Assembly (NCBI GenBank): GCA_041392625.1
Contig: JAWKLR010000017.1
Location: 1 to 64,000, forward strand
DNA length: 64,000 nt
Source: M3007 sp041392625
Lineage (GTDB): Bacteria; Bacteroidota; Bacteroidia; Chitinophagales; Saprospiraceae
Reading direction: 5' to 3'
The position numbers were made by a program, and so were the translations under genes. Shown here in pieces: positions 36,568 to 46,700 of the stretch. The notes beneath the pieces were generated by a model. It was given only the letters and a program-made list of their open reading frames with translations, was not told the origin of the DNA and searched no databases. How positions within the stretch are numbered: position 1 is the first letter of the stretch; each line of letters starts with the position of its first letter.

Positions 36568-39024
36568 TTAGAATTCCACGATAAATCCGATGGTTGGTAC
36601 CACGGATGGATCGTCGTTGGTCAGAATAACCGGTATGGCGTTTGAGCCATCTGAAGCGAGGGTTTTGCCATCGGTTGTGGCCCATCCTGAGTTGTCTTCC
36701 AGACGTTGGAACGTGTAGTTGGGGTAGGCCGGGTTGGTTTGCACAAATGCATTCTGAATATCGATAAATACATCCAGCGTTACCTTTTTGAAGTTCCATT
36801 TTTTATCAACGCGGAAATCAAACTGGCTGAAATTATCCAGACGCTGGCTGTTGATCATGCTGTAATCCAGGATTCCGCGGCCCACGGTGGCGTAATTGTA
36901 GCGACTGGCTTCCTCATCGAAGGGCGTGAATGGAACGCCTCCCTGGAAACGCCATTTCAAACCAATTTCCCAATTGTTCTTGAATTTTCGGCCAAGTGTC
37001 ATGGAAATCAAGTGCCGGTTGTCCCAGGCAGAAGGTAAAAGTTCTCCGTCGGACCCACTGAATTCCGACCAAAACAGGGTATAGGAGCCGACAAAAAACA
37101 GGTTCTTCTGCAATTTTTGCTGTACAAAAAACTCAAACCCATAACTCCGGCCTTCCCCGTCGGAATTGAGTGCCTCATTGCCAATGATTCCGAAATCACC
37201 GCCCTGATTGGCCAGGCTGATTCCATCCCGCTGGCTGACCAGGTAGTTGTTGTATTTTTTATAAAAACCTTCCAGGGTAAACCGTAGGGTAGGGTTGGGT
37301 AGGAATTCCAGACCGGCAACTGCGTGATCACTCCGGATATAGGGCAGAGACTGGTTGACCAGGGAATTCGTTTCATCCCGGAACCCAAGGGCGGTGTAAG
37401 GCGCCAGTTTGTAATAGCGACCAATGCTTGCATTCAGGTTCCATTTTTCTGCAAGTGCGTAGCGGGCGCTGAGCCTTGGACTCAGTGTTTGTGCCAGATC
37501 ATACCCTTCGTCTGTGAAACTGTTTCCATCTACCCGAACGCCGAGGGAAAGTCCAAGCCGGTCATTGAGTAAGGTGCGGTTTACTTGTCCGAAAACTCCG
37601 AATTTGGCAAAATCAATTGCGGTATTGAAGTCAATGCTTTGGGCTTGCTGGAGAACGTTTCCTGCCGAGTCAAGTACCTCGGGCCGGATTCTGTTGTAGG
37701 TTTGATTGTTGTATTTTACATATTGGGCCATTGCACCAAATGAAAACTTCCAGTCGCCCAGGTATTTGTTGTAGTCAAATCGCAGTTTGTTTTCAATTTC
37801 CTGGCTGTTAAGTTTTAGCACCCGTTTGTTTTCATCGGTCTGATTGGCATTGAAATTATCTTCAAACTGGTCTAGTTGATTGTCAAACATGTTCCGGCTA
37901 AAGGTGATGTTCCAAAACCCGTTTTCGATCAGTTTTTTCAGACTAAACCCCTGGGTATAATTCCACTGATTGATGCTGGGTACCGAGCCCAGTACGTATA
38001 TGTTTTCCGGACTGGCTTCTTTGGGCGCTGCAAAATAAAACTTGTCAATTGCACCTACACCCAGACTGGTAAATGTGGTAGTAGCATTTATTTTATGGGT
38101 AATTTTGTATTGAAAATCCCAATAATCGGGGCGAATGGGCAGGTCGAGGGCAGAAAACAAAAACTGGAGGTAGGACCTGCGTGCGGATGCCAGGAAGGTC
38201 GTGTTTCCATTTTTTTTGCCCAAAGGTCCCTCGGCTGTGAGTGCCGCTTCGGTACCGCTAACCCTGAAGTTGCCCTGAAATCCGGCACTGTTTCCGGTTC
38301 GTTGCCTAAACTGCAAAACAGAGGAAAGCGTATTATCATACCGTGAATGAAATGCACTGGAAGCCAGGGTGGCATCTTCGATAAATGAGACATTCAGAAT
38401 GCCGGTTGGCCCACCAGCAGCACCCTGAGTGGCGAAGTGGTTGATCACGGGAATTTCCACCCCATCCAGGTAATACACATTCTCGGTAGGGCCACCTCCC
38501 CGAATAATCAGGTCGTTGCGGAAACCACCAACTGAGCCGGCTGTACCACCAACTCCGGGCAGTGCCTGTACAACCCTGGAAATATCGAAGTTACCGCCTG
38601 GGTTGCTTTTTATTTCCTCCACACTCAGGTTTTGGATAGACAAAGGGGTTTCGGTATTGGCTATGCGTACGCTCCGGTTTACCTTTATTTCCACTTCATT
38701 GAGGGTATTGCGTTCCGGCTCCAATTCAAAGTTGAGTTGGTTGGCATTTCCAGAGGTTATTACCACATTGAATCGGGTTTCGTCGCCGTATCCGAGATAA
38801 CTGGCCTTGATGTTGTAGGATCCGGGAGGAATGTTTTTGATTTCAAAATTTCCATCGATATCACTGATGCTACCCATGTTGGCTTCTTCAACAAAAATAC
38901 TAGCGCCGATGAGTGGCTCCTGGGTAAGTTTGTCTTTGATGCTGCCGGATACTGAACCGGAAATTTGTGCTTGGGCCTGGAGGGCAAAAAGACTCCAGAA
39001 CAGGATGTTTAGAATTGAACGCAT
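36568..39024 (-). CDS. TonB-dependent outer-membrane receptor with CarboxypepD_reg domain
   Basis: An 818-residue receptor starting at ATG 39024. A signal peptide ends ALQAQAQ; then a carboxypeptidase-regulatory-like domain (KDKLTQEPLIGASIFVEEAN, NIPPGSYNIKASYLGYGDE) at about 20-110, the plug domain (VVQALPGVGGTAGSV, DLIIRGGGPTENVYYLDGVE) and a 22-strand-type barrel ending in the short conserved terminal TIGFIVEF. It would import a siderophore, vitamin or oligomer using TonB energy. No SusD-like partner is adjacent. Confidence 0.9.
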   Translation of the reverse strand: MRSILNILFWSLFALQAQAQISGSVSGSIKDKLTQEPLIGASIFVEEANMGSISDIDGNFEIKNIPPGSYNIKASYLGYGDETRFNVVITSGNANQLNFELEPERNTLNEVEIKVNRSVRIANTETPLSIQNLSVEEIKSNPGGNFDISRVVQALPGVGGTAGSVGGFRNDLIIRGGGPTENVYYLDGVEIPVINHFATQGAAGGPTGILNVSFIEDATLASSAFHSRYDNTLSSVLQFRQRTGNSAGFQGNFRVSGTEAALTAEGPLGKKNGNTTFLASARRSYLQFLFSALDLPIRPDYWDFQYKITHKINATTTFTSLGVGAIDKFYFAAPKEASPENIYVLGSVPSINQWNYTQGFSLKKLIENGFWNITFSRNMFDNQLDQFEDNFNANQTDENKRVLKLNSQEIENKLRFDYNKYLGDWKFSFGAMAQYVKYNNQTYNRIRPEVLDSAGNVLQQAQSIDFNTAIDFAKFGVFGQVNRTLLNDRLGLSLGVRVDGNSFTDEGYDLAQTLSPRLSARYALAEKWNLNASIGRYYKLAPYTALGFRDETNSLVNQSLPYIRSDHAVAGLEFLPNPTLRFTLEGFYKKYNNYLVSQRDGISLANQGGDFGIIGNEALNSDGEGRSYGFEFFVQQKLQKNLFFVGSYTLFWSEFSGSDGELLPSAWDNRHLISMTLGRKFKNNWEIGLKWRFQGGVPFTPFDEEASRYNYATVGRGILDYSMINSQRLDNFSQFDFRVDKKWNFKKVTLDVFIDIQNAFVQTNPAYPNYTFQRLEDNSGWATTDGKTLASDGSNAIPVILTNDDPSVVPTIGFIVEF

Positions 39025-39160
39025 ACGTCTGATTGGGTGAAGTTGTGGGCTCTTCTGTATTTTTATCAATTCTTACAAACATCCTTCACTTCAATTTGTT
39101 TGCAAAAAACAGCGTGCGCCAATCATCAATCTGGAAAAGTTGCTCTGCTGAAACCATACC

Positions 39161-39721
39161 ATGAAAAAAATAGTTGTTGCAATCAGCGGATCCTCCGGAT
39201 CTATTTATGCCAAAGTTCTGCTCGACAAACTGCGAGGTCTGTCAACACAAGTTGAAAAGGTTGGTGTAGTATTATCTAAAAATGCCATAGTAAACTGGGA
39301 ACTTGAGTTAGGCGCATTTGATGCCTCGGCCTACCCATTTGACTTTTATGAAAAAAACGACTTTAATGCTCCGTTTGCATCCGGGTCTGCCCGGTATGAT
39401 ACCATGCTGGTGTGCCCCTGCTCTATGGGCATGTTGGGGCGAATTGCCACAGGAGTGAGCAATGACCTGAGCACCCGGGCAGCGGATGTAATTTTGAAGG
39501 AACGCCGGAAACTTATTCTGGTAACCCGGGATACGCCACTCAGCCTAATCCATATCAACAACATGAAGACTGTCACGGAAGCAGGGGGCATTATTTGCCC
39601 GGCGAGCCCATCCTTTTATTCCCGCCCGGACACTATGGAGGACTTGGCTGCAACGGTCGTAGATCGGGTTCTTGATTTGGCTGGTTTTGACCTGAATTCA
39701 TACCGCTGGGGAGAGTCTTAA
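39161..39721 (+). CDS. ubiX: UbiX-family flavin prenyltransferase
   Basis: A 186-residue Rossmann-like flavoprotein. It has the FMN-binding start VVAISGSSGSIYAKVLLDKL, the LVCPCSMGMLGRIATGVSND segment, LVTRDTPLSLIHINNM and the SPSFYSRPDTMEDLAATVVD end. UbiX makes prenylated FMN for UbiD-type decarboxylases; the larger family also contains flavin Cys-decarboxylases of peptides, but the residues here fit the prenyltransferase type. No ubiD gene is adjacent. Two small unknown genes follow after a 327-base gap on the same strand. Confidence 0.88.
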   Translation: MKKIVVAISGSSGSIYAKVLLDKLRGLSTQVEKVGVVLSKNAIVNWELELGAFDASAYPFDFYEKNDFNAPFASGSARYDTMLVCPCSMGMLGRIATGVSNDLSTRAADVILKERRKLILVTRDTPLSLIHINNMKTVTEAGGIICPASPSFYSRPDTMEDLAATVVDRVLDLAGFDLNSYRWGES

Positions 39722-40048
39722 GGCCTGTTTGAAATTTTTATTCAATAAAAAATTGGCTAGCTGTTCACAGTTGGATATTGTGCAGCATTAATAGGCAGAA
39801 AACCCACCTTTACAGGATTTTTACTTTTAGATTAAATCCTCTTTTCCAACAAAATGAAAATAGGCAATTCAATTGCCACCAATACAGAATGGGCAAGCAT
39901 GCCTGGCTGATTTCTGTTTCATGCACCGCTTTTGGTCGGTACATGCATAGTATCTGCTGTGCATAATTGCTGACCTGAGTTATAGCTAATCCTGCATCTC
40001 TGGTGCGGGGCTGTTCATCATTTTTATCACCCTTAAAATTTTAACCAA
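39722..40048. other. Non-coding gap, no gene seen
   Basis: Between ubiX and the 81-residue gene. The sequence holds an 18-codon ATG frame at 39854 and a longer 62-codon frame at 39778, neither with recognisable composition, and no stem of note. I see no supported feature. Confidence 0.4.
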
Positions 40049-40294
40049 ATGGAAAAGACCATTCAAAAAAAGAAAGGCAAGGCCACCAAGAAGACAAAAT
40101 TGGATTCGGTAATGGCAATTAAGCCAGAAAATGGCTCAAAATCACCTATGTATTTGCCATCTGGTACGGACATGCCACCTGCGGATTCCTCTGTTGAGAC
40201 TTCAGAGAATCCGCCAGCATCTTCCGCTGCAAAACAAGCTAAATCCCCGATGTATTCAGGCAATGCTCAACTTGTTAGTCCACCCCAGGATTGA
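40049..40294 (+). CDS. 81-residue basic, serine/proline-rich protein
   Basis: Opens with a lysine-rich stretch (QKKKGKATKKTKL) then becomes polar with proline and serine. The pentapeptide KSPMY occurs twice (near residues 31 and 65), each followed by Gly and Pro/Ser-rich residues. No signal peptide or membrane segment; not recognised in any family. The small size and repeated motif could suit a surface or peptide role, but this is only a guess. The next gene begins 78 bases downstream on the same strand. Confidence 0.45.
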   Translation: MEKTIQKKKGKATKKTKLDSVMAIKPENGSKSPMYLPSGTDMPPADSSVETSENPPASSAAKQAKSPMYSGNAQLVSPPQD

Positions 40295-40372
40295 AATTGA
40301 GCCCTGTTTAATGGCCCTGAAAAATCAGTACAAAATCAACCCTCATTTTTTTACCAAATAAATTAATTGATC

Positions 40373-40786
40373 ATGGCAAGCATCACAAATGTCCGGCTAC
40401 AGGTTGGACGCGTATCTTCCGTAACTGAATTTGCGGAACTTACTGTTACTGTTTCCTGGACCAGCCGCGAAGTAAGCGAAAACTACTGGTATTTGCTCCG
40501 TGGATTTTTAGTGGAGCGCGACGACAGTCTCGATTTCTTTGATACCCTCCCGGATGGTGGCATTCACTACCTTTCTGTTGGAAACCTGGACGACTTTATC
40601 GGAACCATCGACAGCATGTGGGTTCGTCCATCTGGGGCCAGCACCCGGACCTACACCCTGCGCAGAAACTGGAACTTTGGCAATCAGGAATCCGGAGCCG
40701 AGGAATACAATGGGGTAGCGACAATCGTACCTGAAACTCGGGGCGATGTGCGTTTCTCTCCTGAGGTTTCTGCAAACCTGGGTTAA
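40373..40786 (+). CDS. 137-residue unknown beta-rich protein
   Basis: Starts at ATG 40373 (the longer frame uses an internal TTG at 40367). The protein is mostly alternating hydrophobic/polar residues with aromatic positions (WYLLRGFLVERDDSLDFF), as in a beta sandwich, without signal peptide. I recognise no family. It follows the 81-residue gene and is ended by a good bidirectional terminator, so the two likely form one transcript. Confidence 0.5.
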   Translation: MASITNVRLQVGRVSSVTEFAELTVTVSWTSREVSENYWYLLRGFLVERDDSLDFFDTLPDGGIHYLSVGNLDDFIGTIDSMWVRPSGASTRTYTLRRNWNFGNQESGAEEYNGVATIVPETRGDVRFSPEVSANLG

Positions 40787-40812
40787 TCCGTCCAGATATC
40801 AGGATTTGAATG

Positions 40813-40864
40813 AAAAAAGAGTCGTTCCAAACGCATTGCGTCAATTGGAATGACTCTTTTTTTT
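40813..40864. terminator. Bidirectional terminator
   Basis: AAAAAAGAGTCGTTCCAA pairs with TTGGAATGACTCTTTTTT (one G-T pair) around a loop of about 13 bases, giving A and T runs for both strands. It lies between the 137-residue gene and the convergent DUF2141 gene. Confidence 0.8.
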
Positions 40865-40883
40865 ATAAATTCTGTTCTACAAA

Positions 40884-41315
40884 TTAGAACATGGATAGCA
40901 TTTTTACGGTCACCTTTTCTTTGCTGGGTACCTGGAATTTGCAAGCCTCAAACGAAGGAGGTCCCATGATTGATTTCAGGCGGGAGAATCCGAATGGCTC
41001 GGCCGGACGTTGGCCTTCCATATCCATTTCTTTGTTTCCATCGAGGTCTTGATACAGCCGGATGGCATAGGTTCCGTCGGGAACGTTGTTGAACTTCAAT
41101 ACTACGTTTCCTTTTTTCTTCACCTTAACTTCTGCTTTCTGAATTCCGTCTCCATAAGGGAAGTTGCTATCGGGGGTACACAGGGCTGCGTAAATTGTTC
41201 CGGTACGGCTTTCAATATCTGTTACGGTGACTTTTAATTTGTTCTGCGCCTGTGTGTTAATTGAATTAAGAAGAATGATTGCGATGAACAAGAAGAAATT
41301 TTGAAAGGCTTTCAT
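40884..41315 (-). CDS. DUF2141 secreted protein
   Basis: A 143-residue exported protein with a signal peptide ending NTQAQ (start chosen at ATG 41315). The mature part NKLKVTVTDIESRTGTIYAAL and GTYAIRLYQDLDGNKEMDM match DUF2141, a small beta-sandwich family common in Bacteroidota and Proteobacteria. The DLDGNKEMD segment looks like a metal-binding loop. Function is unknown. Confidence 0.8.
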   Translation of the reverse strand: MKAFQNFFLFIAIILLNSINTQAQNKLKVTVTDIESRTGTIYAALCTPDSNFPYGDGIQKAEVKVKKKGNVVLKFNNVPDGTYAIRLYQDLDGNKEMDMEGQRPAEPFGFSRLKSIMGPPSFEACKFQVPSKEKVTVKMLSMF

Positions 41316-41559
41316 ACTAATAGATTTAATGTGAATGTTTTTTTCGATTGTTGATGAGGCAAAGATGCGAGGGCATTCGGCAGAATGCAAATGGGAGGGA
41401 TGGAAGGAAAGAAATCGGGGTGAAATGCATCAATCTGGGATAAATCGCCTTGCTCAGGGGTGAATTGCAAACAAAAAAGGCGTTTGCCAACCCGTTTTTC
41501 TGACAGAACAGAAGTGCAACGAGTAAGCAAACGCCTTGTAATTGAGGCCAAATGCGCTC

Positions 41560-42549
41560 CTAATCGAAGAGGCCCTGGTAATTATTTCCGCTTTCTTTTT
41601 GAATCTTTTTGGGAGGCTGGCTGATGTCCAGTTTGGGTTCAGTTTTGCCTTTTACTTCTTTGGGCTTCATCAGCAGTGAACTGTCTTTTTCCCATTTCTC
41701 CAACATGAGCAGACCTTCTTCTTCCAGAACACCGGATTTGATATCGATGCTATCCATCAAGTTTTTACTGGTATCCATGAAACGTTCCATTTCTCCAACC
41801 TTGGAACTAACGTCGTCTGCCAGCGATTCCAGAGCAAGGTCAAACTGGGCACGTTGGTCGGGGTTGCCGCTGAGGATACTCATGGCCGATTGGATGGCAC
41901 CGTGACTCGTCTTGATTGCCTTGTATTCCTGTTCTTTCATAACCACCTGATCACGCGTGTCCTCCAAAACAATTTCAGAGTTTTCGTACATCCGTGTCAG
42001 AATTTTATACAAACCATCCATACGCTGGTACAATGTATCGTACTTCTGGTTAGCTTCATTCAGACGGGCTGCCTTTCTGGTCGAAAGTGTGAGCGTTTTA
42101 TCATCTCCCGTTTTCTTTGCTTGTTCGGCCAGAGCCATGTTTTTTCGAATCTCAATTACATTTTGGTCAATGGTCCCTTTTAGGGTACGCATTTGCCCGC
42201 GCAGTGCTCCGATTTGTTTTGAGAGCTTTTTCAGGCTTTTCTCGAGGTCCTTAATATAGGATTTTAGAATACCAATCGGGTCAATCTGAACGAAAATGCT
42301 GGTAATGGCGCGCATGACGGATTTGTACATGTACCACACCAGGTTCCGGGCTTTAGGGTCGAGAACTACATATACCAGAGCACCCAGTGCAGCCAGCATG
42401 CCGGCCAGGTACAATCCGTTTTGAGCGAGTTGAATGAGCGTGGGGAGCGCCTGATAAAGAGCGTAGCCCGCAGCACCCAAGATTCCGACAAGGAATACGG
42501 CTCCGGTTACACCCTCTGGTCGACGCCAAAATGGTTTGCTTGTGTTCAT
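41560..42549 (-). CDS. Membrane-anchored coiled-coil protein (PspA-like)
   Basis: A 329-residue protein with two N-terminal hydrophobic segments (about 18-36 and 40-62), then a long coiled-coil region (about 85-290) with heptad-like IKDLEKSLKKLSKQIGALR. The length and helix content resemble PspA/IM30-type membrane-remodelling proteins, but the extra membrane anchors differ. It ends in a lysine/proline-rich tail. Its ATG lies nine bases downstream of the second coiled-coil gene's stop, so they form an operon. Confidence 0.6.
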   Translation of the reverse strand: MNTSKPFWRRPEGVTGAVFLVGILGAAGYALYQALPTLIQLAQNGLYLAGMLAALGALVYVVLDPKARNLVWYMYKSVMRAITSIFVQIDPIGILKSYIKDLEKSLKKLSKQIGALRGQMRTLKGTIDQNVIEIRKNMALAEQAKKTGDDKTLTLSTRKAARLNEANQKYDTLYQRMDGLYKILTRMYENSEIVLEDTRDQVVMKEQEYKAIKTSHGAIQSAMSILSGNPDQRAQFDLALESLADDVSSKVGEMERFMDTSKNLMDSIDIKSGVLEEEGLLMLEKWEKDSSLLMKPKEVKGKTEPKLDISQPPKKIQKESGNNYQGLFD

Positions 42550-42558
42550 TAATGCGAA

Positions 42559-43104
42559 TTAAAGGAGCTTGTGAAGGTTTTCAATATCTGCATCCAATTG
42601 GAGCAGGACTGATTTGTGTGTACGTTCAAAAGCTTCCTTGGTTTTTTCAATTTTACCGGATTCCAACTGTAGGTCGGTTTCTGTTGTATTGATTTGTTGG
42701 AGGTATTGTCCGACCTCATCCTGGAGGCGGGCAATTTCTGCTTTGTGCCGATCAATTTGATCTTTCAATCGTTTGATTTCCTCCTGTCGGGCGTTTATTT
42801 TAGTTGTGTTCTGATTTTCTAGGGCCTGATCAAAATGTTCGCGCTCTTTTTACACAACATTGCGGTAGTAACTGGCTGTTTCGAGGAGTTTATCTTTAGT
42901 AAGCCCCATCGTTGCTGCTGTGGCAAAGGCACTTTTATAGGCAGTAGCCTCGTCAATGTCCATTTGCAACAAACTGGAAACAGCCCGCTTGAATTCGAAA
43001 TAATCGAATCCCGGTAGGTTGTTTTTTTCAATGGCCTGTGTTAAAAAAGTCAGGCTTTTTTCATCGGTATTGTCAGATGTAAATAAGGCTTGGTTGGTGA
43101 TCAT
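42559..43104 (-). CDS. Coiled-coil protein interrupted by an in-frame stop
   Basis: ATG 43104 opens a frame of 84 codons (FLTQAIEKNNLPGFDYFEFK, then ASYYRNVV) ended by TAA at 42850-42852. Downstream in the very same frame the sequence continues sensibly as KEREHFDQALENQNTTKIN and a long coiled coil (QIDRHKAEIARLQDEVG) to a stop at 42559. A single substitution (CAA to TAA) explains it. Intact length would be about 181 residues. It is the first gene of an operon with the membrane-anchored coiled-coil protein. Confidence 0.6.
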
Positions 43105-43303
43105 ATTGCGTGATACTGTCTATAGGTTAGTGTGCTTCGGATAAACAAATGCCGAAAACACGAAGTTAAGCAGGTGTTCAGAAATATTCATATTCTTACC
43201 CCGAATTGAAATGCAAAGAAGCAAGTTTGGGAACCAATATGCCCAAAAATGCGACGAACAAACAAAAATAAACGAAATTAGTGGTCAGTGATCGGTGGTC
43301 TTA

Positions 43304-43474
43304 CCGTAGAGACGCAAGATTTTGCGTCTCAGAACGATCCCAATTCCAAGAATGTTTGATGCAATCAGGAAGCAGTAGGCTGAGAATGGGGCAAAAACGG
43401 ATGGGTGGCGGGGGCGAAATATTGAGGGGAGACGCAAAGTCTTGAAGGAGACACAAAATCTTGCGTCTCTACGG
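43304..43474. repeat. Inverted copies of a palindromic GAGACGCAA repeat
   Basis: The 27 bases at 43304-43330 (core GAGACGCAA, loop GATT, TTGCGTCTC) return in reverse complement at 43448-43474 with one mismatch, and a third partial core lies at 43428-43437. The two arms frame about 117 bases of non-coding sequence. This layout is that of a small palindromic repeat unit or MITE-like element; no terminal duplication was identified. Confidence 0.65.
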
Positions 43475-43673
43475 GTGGGGCAACAATGTGGCTGGAAAAT
43501 TGTTTTTAATATGTAACCTTGGGGTTTATTCAGGGTGGAAACTATGACTTTTTTAGGAAAGGTTCTAACAGATCGGGATCTCACAAAAACAGTATTTCTT
43601 TCATGATCTCGGATCACTACCCTTGTGGGCTGAGTTCAAAAGATATCAAGGAGTTGTGCTTCATGCAGAAAAG

Positions 43674-43754
43674 CCAACGCGCAAACAGGCACATTTGGTT
43701 TTGCCGACACACAAAATAACGCTGAAAAACAAAGAGCCTGTTTTTGCCAACGCA
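43674..43754. repeat. GCCAACGC units bordering the decayed helicase (left side)
   Basis: The octamer GCCAACGC occurs at 43674-43681 and 43747-43754. Similar units lie at 47406-47413, 47447-47454 and 47487-47494 on the far side. The longer AAAGCCAACGCGC is exactly the same at 43671 and at 47444, so the island between them is bracketed by a 13-base direct repeat. Confidence 0.6.
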
Positions 43755-43765
43755 CTTAAAAGAAA

Positions 43766-46700
43766 ATGACAGAGTACAAGAGCATACTAAAGGAACTAAT
43801 AAAGGACAAGGAAACTTGGAGACAACTAAAGCCTGAACTTTCCAAATACAATGTTCACTCTGTAGACACAGGTGAAAAAGACACGAGAGCGGGAAAGATT
43901 TTTGAAGTTTTTACAAAGTACTATTTCCTTGCTTCACCAACGGAAAAGGATAACTACAAGAATGTATGGCTATTTGAAGAGACTCCGCTTGAAGTCCGAA
44001 GGAAACTAAACTTAGGAAATCAAGACTATGGAGTTGACTTGATTCTACAAGATGTAGAAGAACTGTATTTTGTCGTTCGGTGCAAGTACAAATGATGAAA
44101 CAAACAGAATTGAATTGGTCCGCTGATAAGATTGCCAACCTTTTCGCTTTTTGCCCAAATGCAGACGGCTACATTGTTTTTTCAAATGCAATTGACCTTG
44201 ACCAGGTATCCAAGAGCAAGGCATGACAAATTCACCTTTTACGGAGTTGCAAAAAACTACAGAATGAAATTGATAAGGGACTAATCCTCTCAATTTATAA
44301 TTTACTTGCAGAAAACCAACTGACAGAAGAAGGCTTCTATAATCCTTTACCGCACAAGAAGTGCAATTCAAGAATGTATTGAGTGGTTTACAGAAGGAGA
44401 AGAGTCAAGGGGGCAATTAATTCTTCCTTGTGGTGCAGGTAGACTTTACGGCATTATGGATTAAGGAAAGAGTTGAAAGCAAGAATACTTTGGTACTTAT
44501 GCCCTTCGCTTGCACTTCTTCGACAAATCAAAAATGAATGGTCAAAACAGGAGTTCAGTTTATCAATATTTATGTGTTTGCTCAGAAACAGATATTGATA
44601 AAGATGCAACATGAACACCTTAGTAACTCCCACCTATGAAGTAGATACCAGAGTTACCACAAATGCCGAACATGTAAAGTCTTTTTCTTTCAAGGCCATT
44701 TGATGAAAAAGTGATTTTCTCCACCTATCATTCATTGCCCGTTATAGCGAAGCCATAAAAGATTCAAACTTTGAATTTGACTTGACTTTTTGCGATGAAG
44801 CCCATAAAACAGCAGGTGTTGGAAAGAATAAATTCAGTCTCATTTACGACAACAATCTTGTGCCTTCTAAGTACAGATTATATGCATCCACGAATTGTAA
44901 AAGAGACTTCAAAAAGAAACTCGGAGATGATCTAAAGTATGCCTACGACATGAATGACCCAAACACTTTTGGGTACGAGTTTCATAGGATGACTTTTAAG
45001 GATGCAATCGAAGAAAATATACTTGTTGACTATAAAATTGTTGCAATTGGAGTAAGCGATTGATGAACTGAAAGATTATATCGAGCAAAGAAGATTTGTT
45101 GACGAAAAGCTTTCAATGGATGAATTGGCTAACAATTATGCTCTAGAGCATGTGATGAAAAAATACAATGCCAATCATGGGTTGACTTTTCATTCACGAG
45201 TAAAGCTAGCACAAGAATTTGCCGATAGACATGGTAAATTATTTACAAGTACTAAAACATTTTCTGTAAATGGTGAGCAACCTACAAGCTGAAACTTAGT
45301 GCTTGAAGAATTTAAAAATTCTGAAAAGGCTATTGTGTCTAATGCGAGATGTTTGACGGAAGGAGTTGATGTTCCAACGATTGACTTGGTGTATTTCTGC
45401 GACCCTAAAAACTCTAAGGTTGACATTGTTCAAGCAGTCAGGCGAAGCATTACGTAAAAGAAGGGAAAGAATTAGGCTTGATAGTAGTTCCTATTTACCA
45501 CTCCAAAAAGGATGATCGAAAATTCAATTAGTACAGGATCATTTAAAAACCTACTCAGGTTATCCGCTCGTTATGCGATCAAGATGAAAGGCTTCGGGAC
45601 AGAGATTCTTTCCTTGCATTTGGGAAAGGAAAGCGGAAGTCAAACAAAATTGACATTATTTCTTCGGTTATAGAAGAACAAGACAAGATCATATTAGAAG
45701 GGTTTGAAGAAAAAGGCTGAAAAACTCTCTATTTGACCAAATCATTGAGAAATCCTCCAACAATTGGGATTTGTGAAACATCTCAACCTTAAAGAAAATT
45801 ATTTAGAAATACAATAAGGACTATCCTTCTAAGAAAGACGATAAGGATTTATACAATTGGATTGCAAACCAGAGAAACCGTAAGAAAAACGGAACCTGAA
45901 AAATGAAGAACTGCGTAAGTTAAACGCAATAAATTTTGTTTGGAATGTTGTAGAGTGGAAATGGGAAAGAATGTTTTCCGTCTTTCAAGAATATTCGTAT
46001 GAAAATGTTTTCCCACCATGTAATGGAATTGACGATAATGAATTGGTAAAATGGTATAAATATCAACATAGTTGTATTCGAGATAACAAAATACTTAGTC
46101 CAGAACAGAAGAAACGATTTCTTGCAATAGACAACAAATTTGAAGGACCTTCCAGTAGAAAAAAGTGGATTGAACCTTACAGGGAGCTTGTAAATTTCAG
46201 ATTAGATAATCCTGACAAATGGCCTCAATACGACAGAATAACTCAAAATCTACTGAAAGTAAATTGTACATATTCTGCCAGACCATGAGAAAACGGTATC
46301 GTGAAAACGACCTTGGAAACTTATTGGTTTGAAAAAATGACAAGTATAGACCTTCAATTTTGAAGGCAGACCGACAATTGGACTCAATATTGGCAGGAGA
46401 TAAAAGACCTTTTGAAAAACAGAGACAATATTTCAGTTGAAGAAATAGGGAGCAATGCTTATTCATGGATTCTGCGTCATAGAAAGAAGTATGATGAAGG
46501 AAAGTTGACAGAGTACCACACCAAAAAAATTGAAGAACTTGATCTTGATCCTTCTTTGAGACTTGGGAACAGAAATTTGAAAATTAAAGAATGGGTTGAA
46601 GAGAACGGGAAACTTCCAACCAGAACAACTCAAAGGACTTTCATTCTTGGCTTGGTTCTCAAAGGTCACGTTTTAAAACAACGAATAATGACGAACAAAT

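Larger units (their letters stand above)
43105..43765. other. Non-coding gap of repeats
   Basis: No gene seen in these 661 bases. They hold a candidate -7 element on the minus strand at 43263-43270, short GTCAGTG-type heptads, the 27-base inverted copies at 43304-43474 and the first two GCCAACGC units that border the decayed helicase. Confidence 0.6.

Noticed and set aside
39778..39966. 62-codon frame between ubiX and the 81-residue gene
   Set aside because: Composition not protein-like, no signal or RBS; no support.
43519..43719. 66-codon frame in the repeat gap
   Set aside because: Lies across repeats and has no family or codon support.
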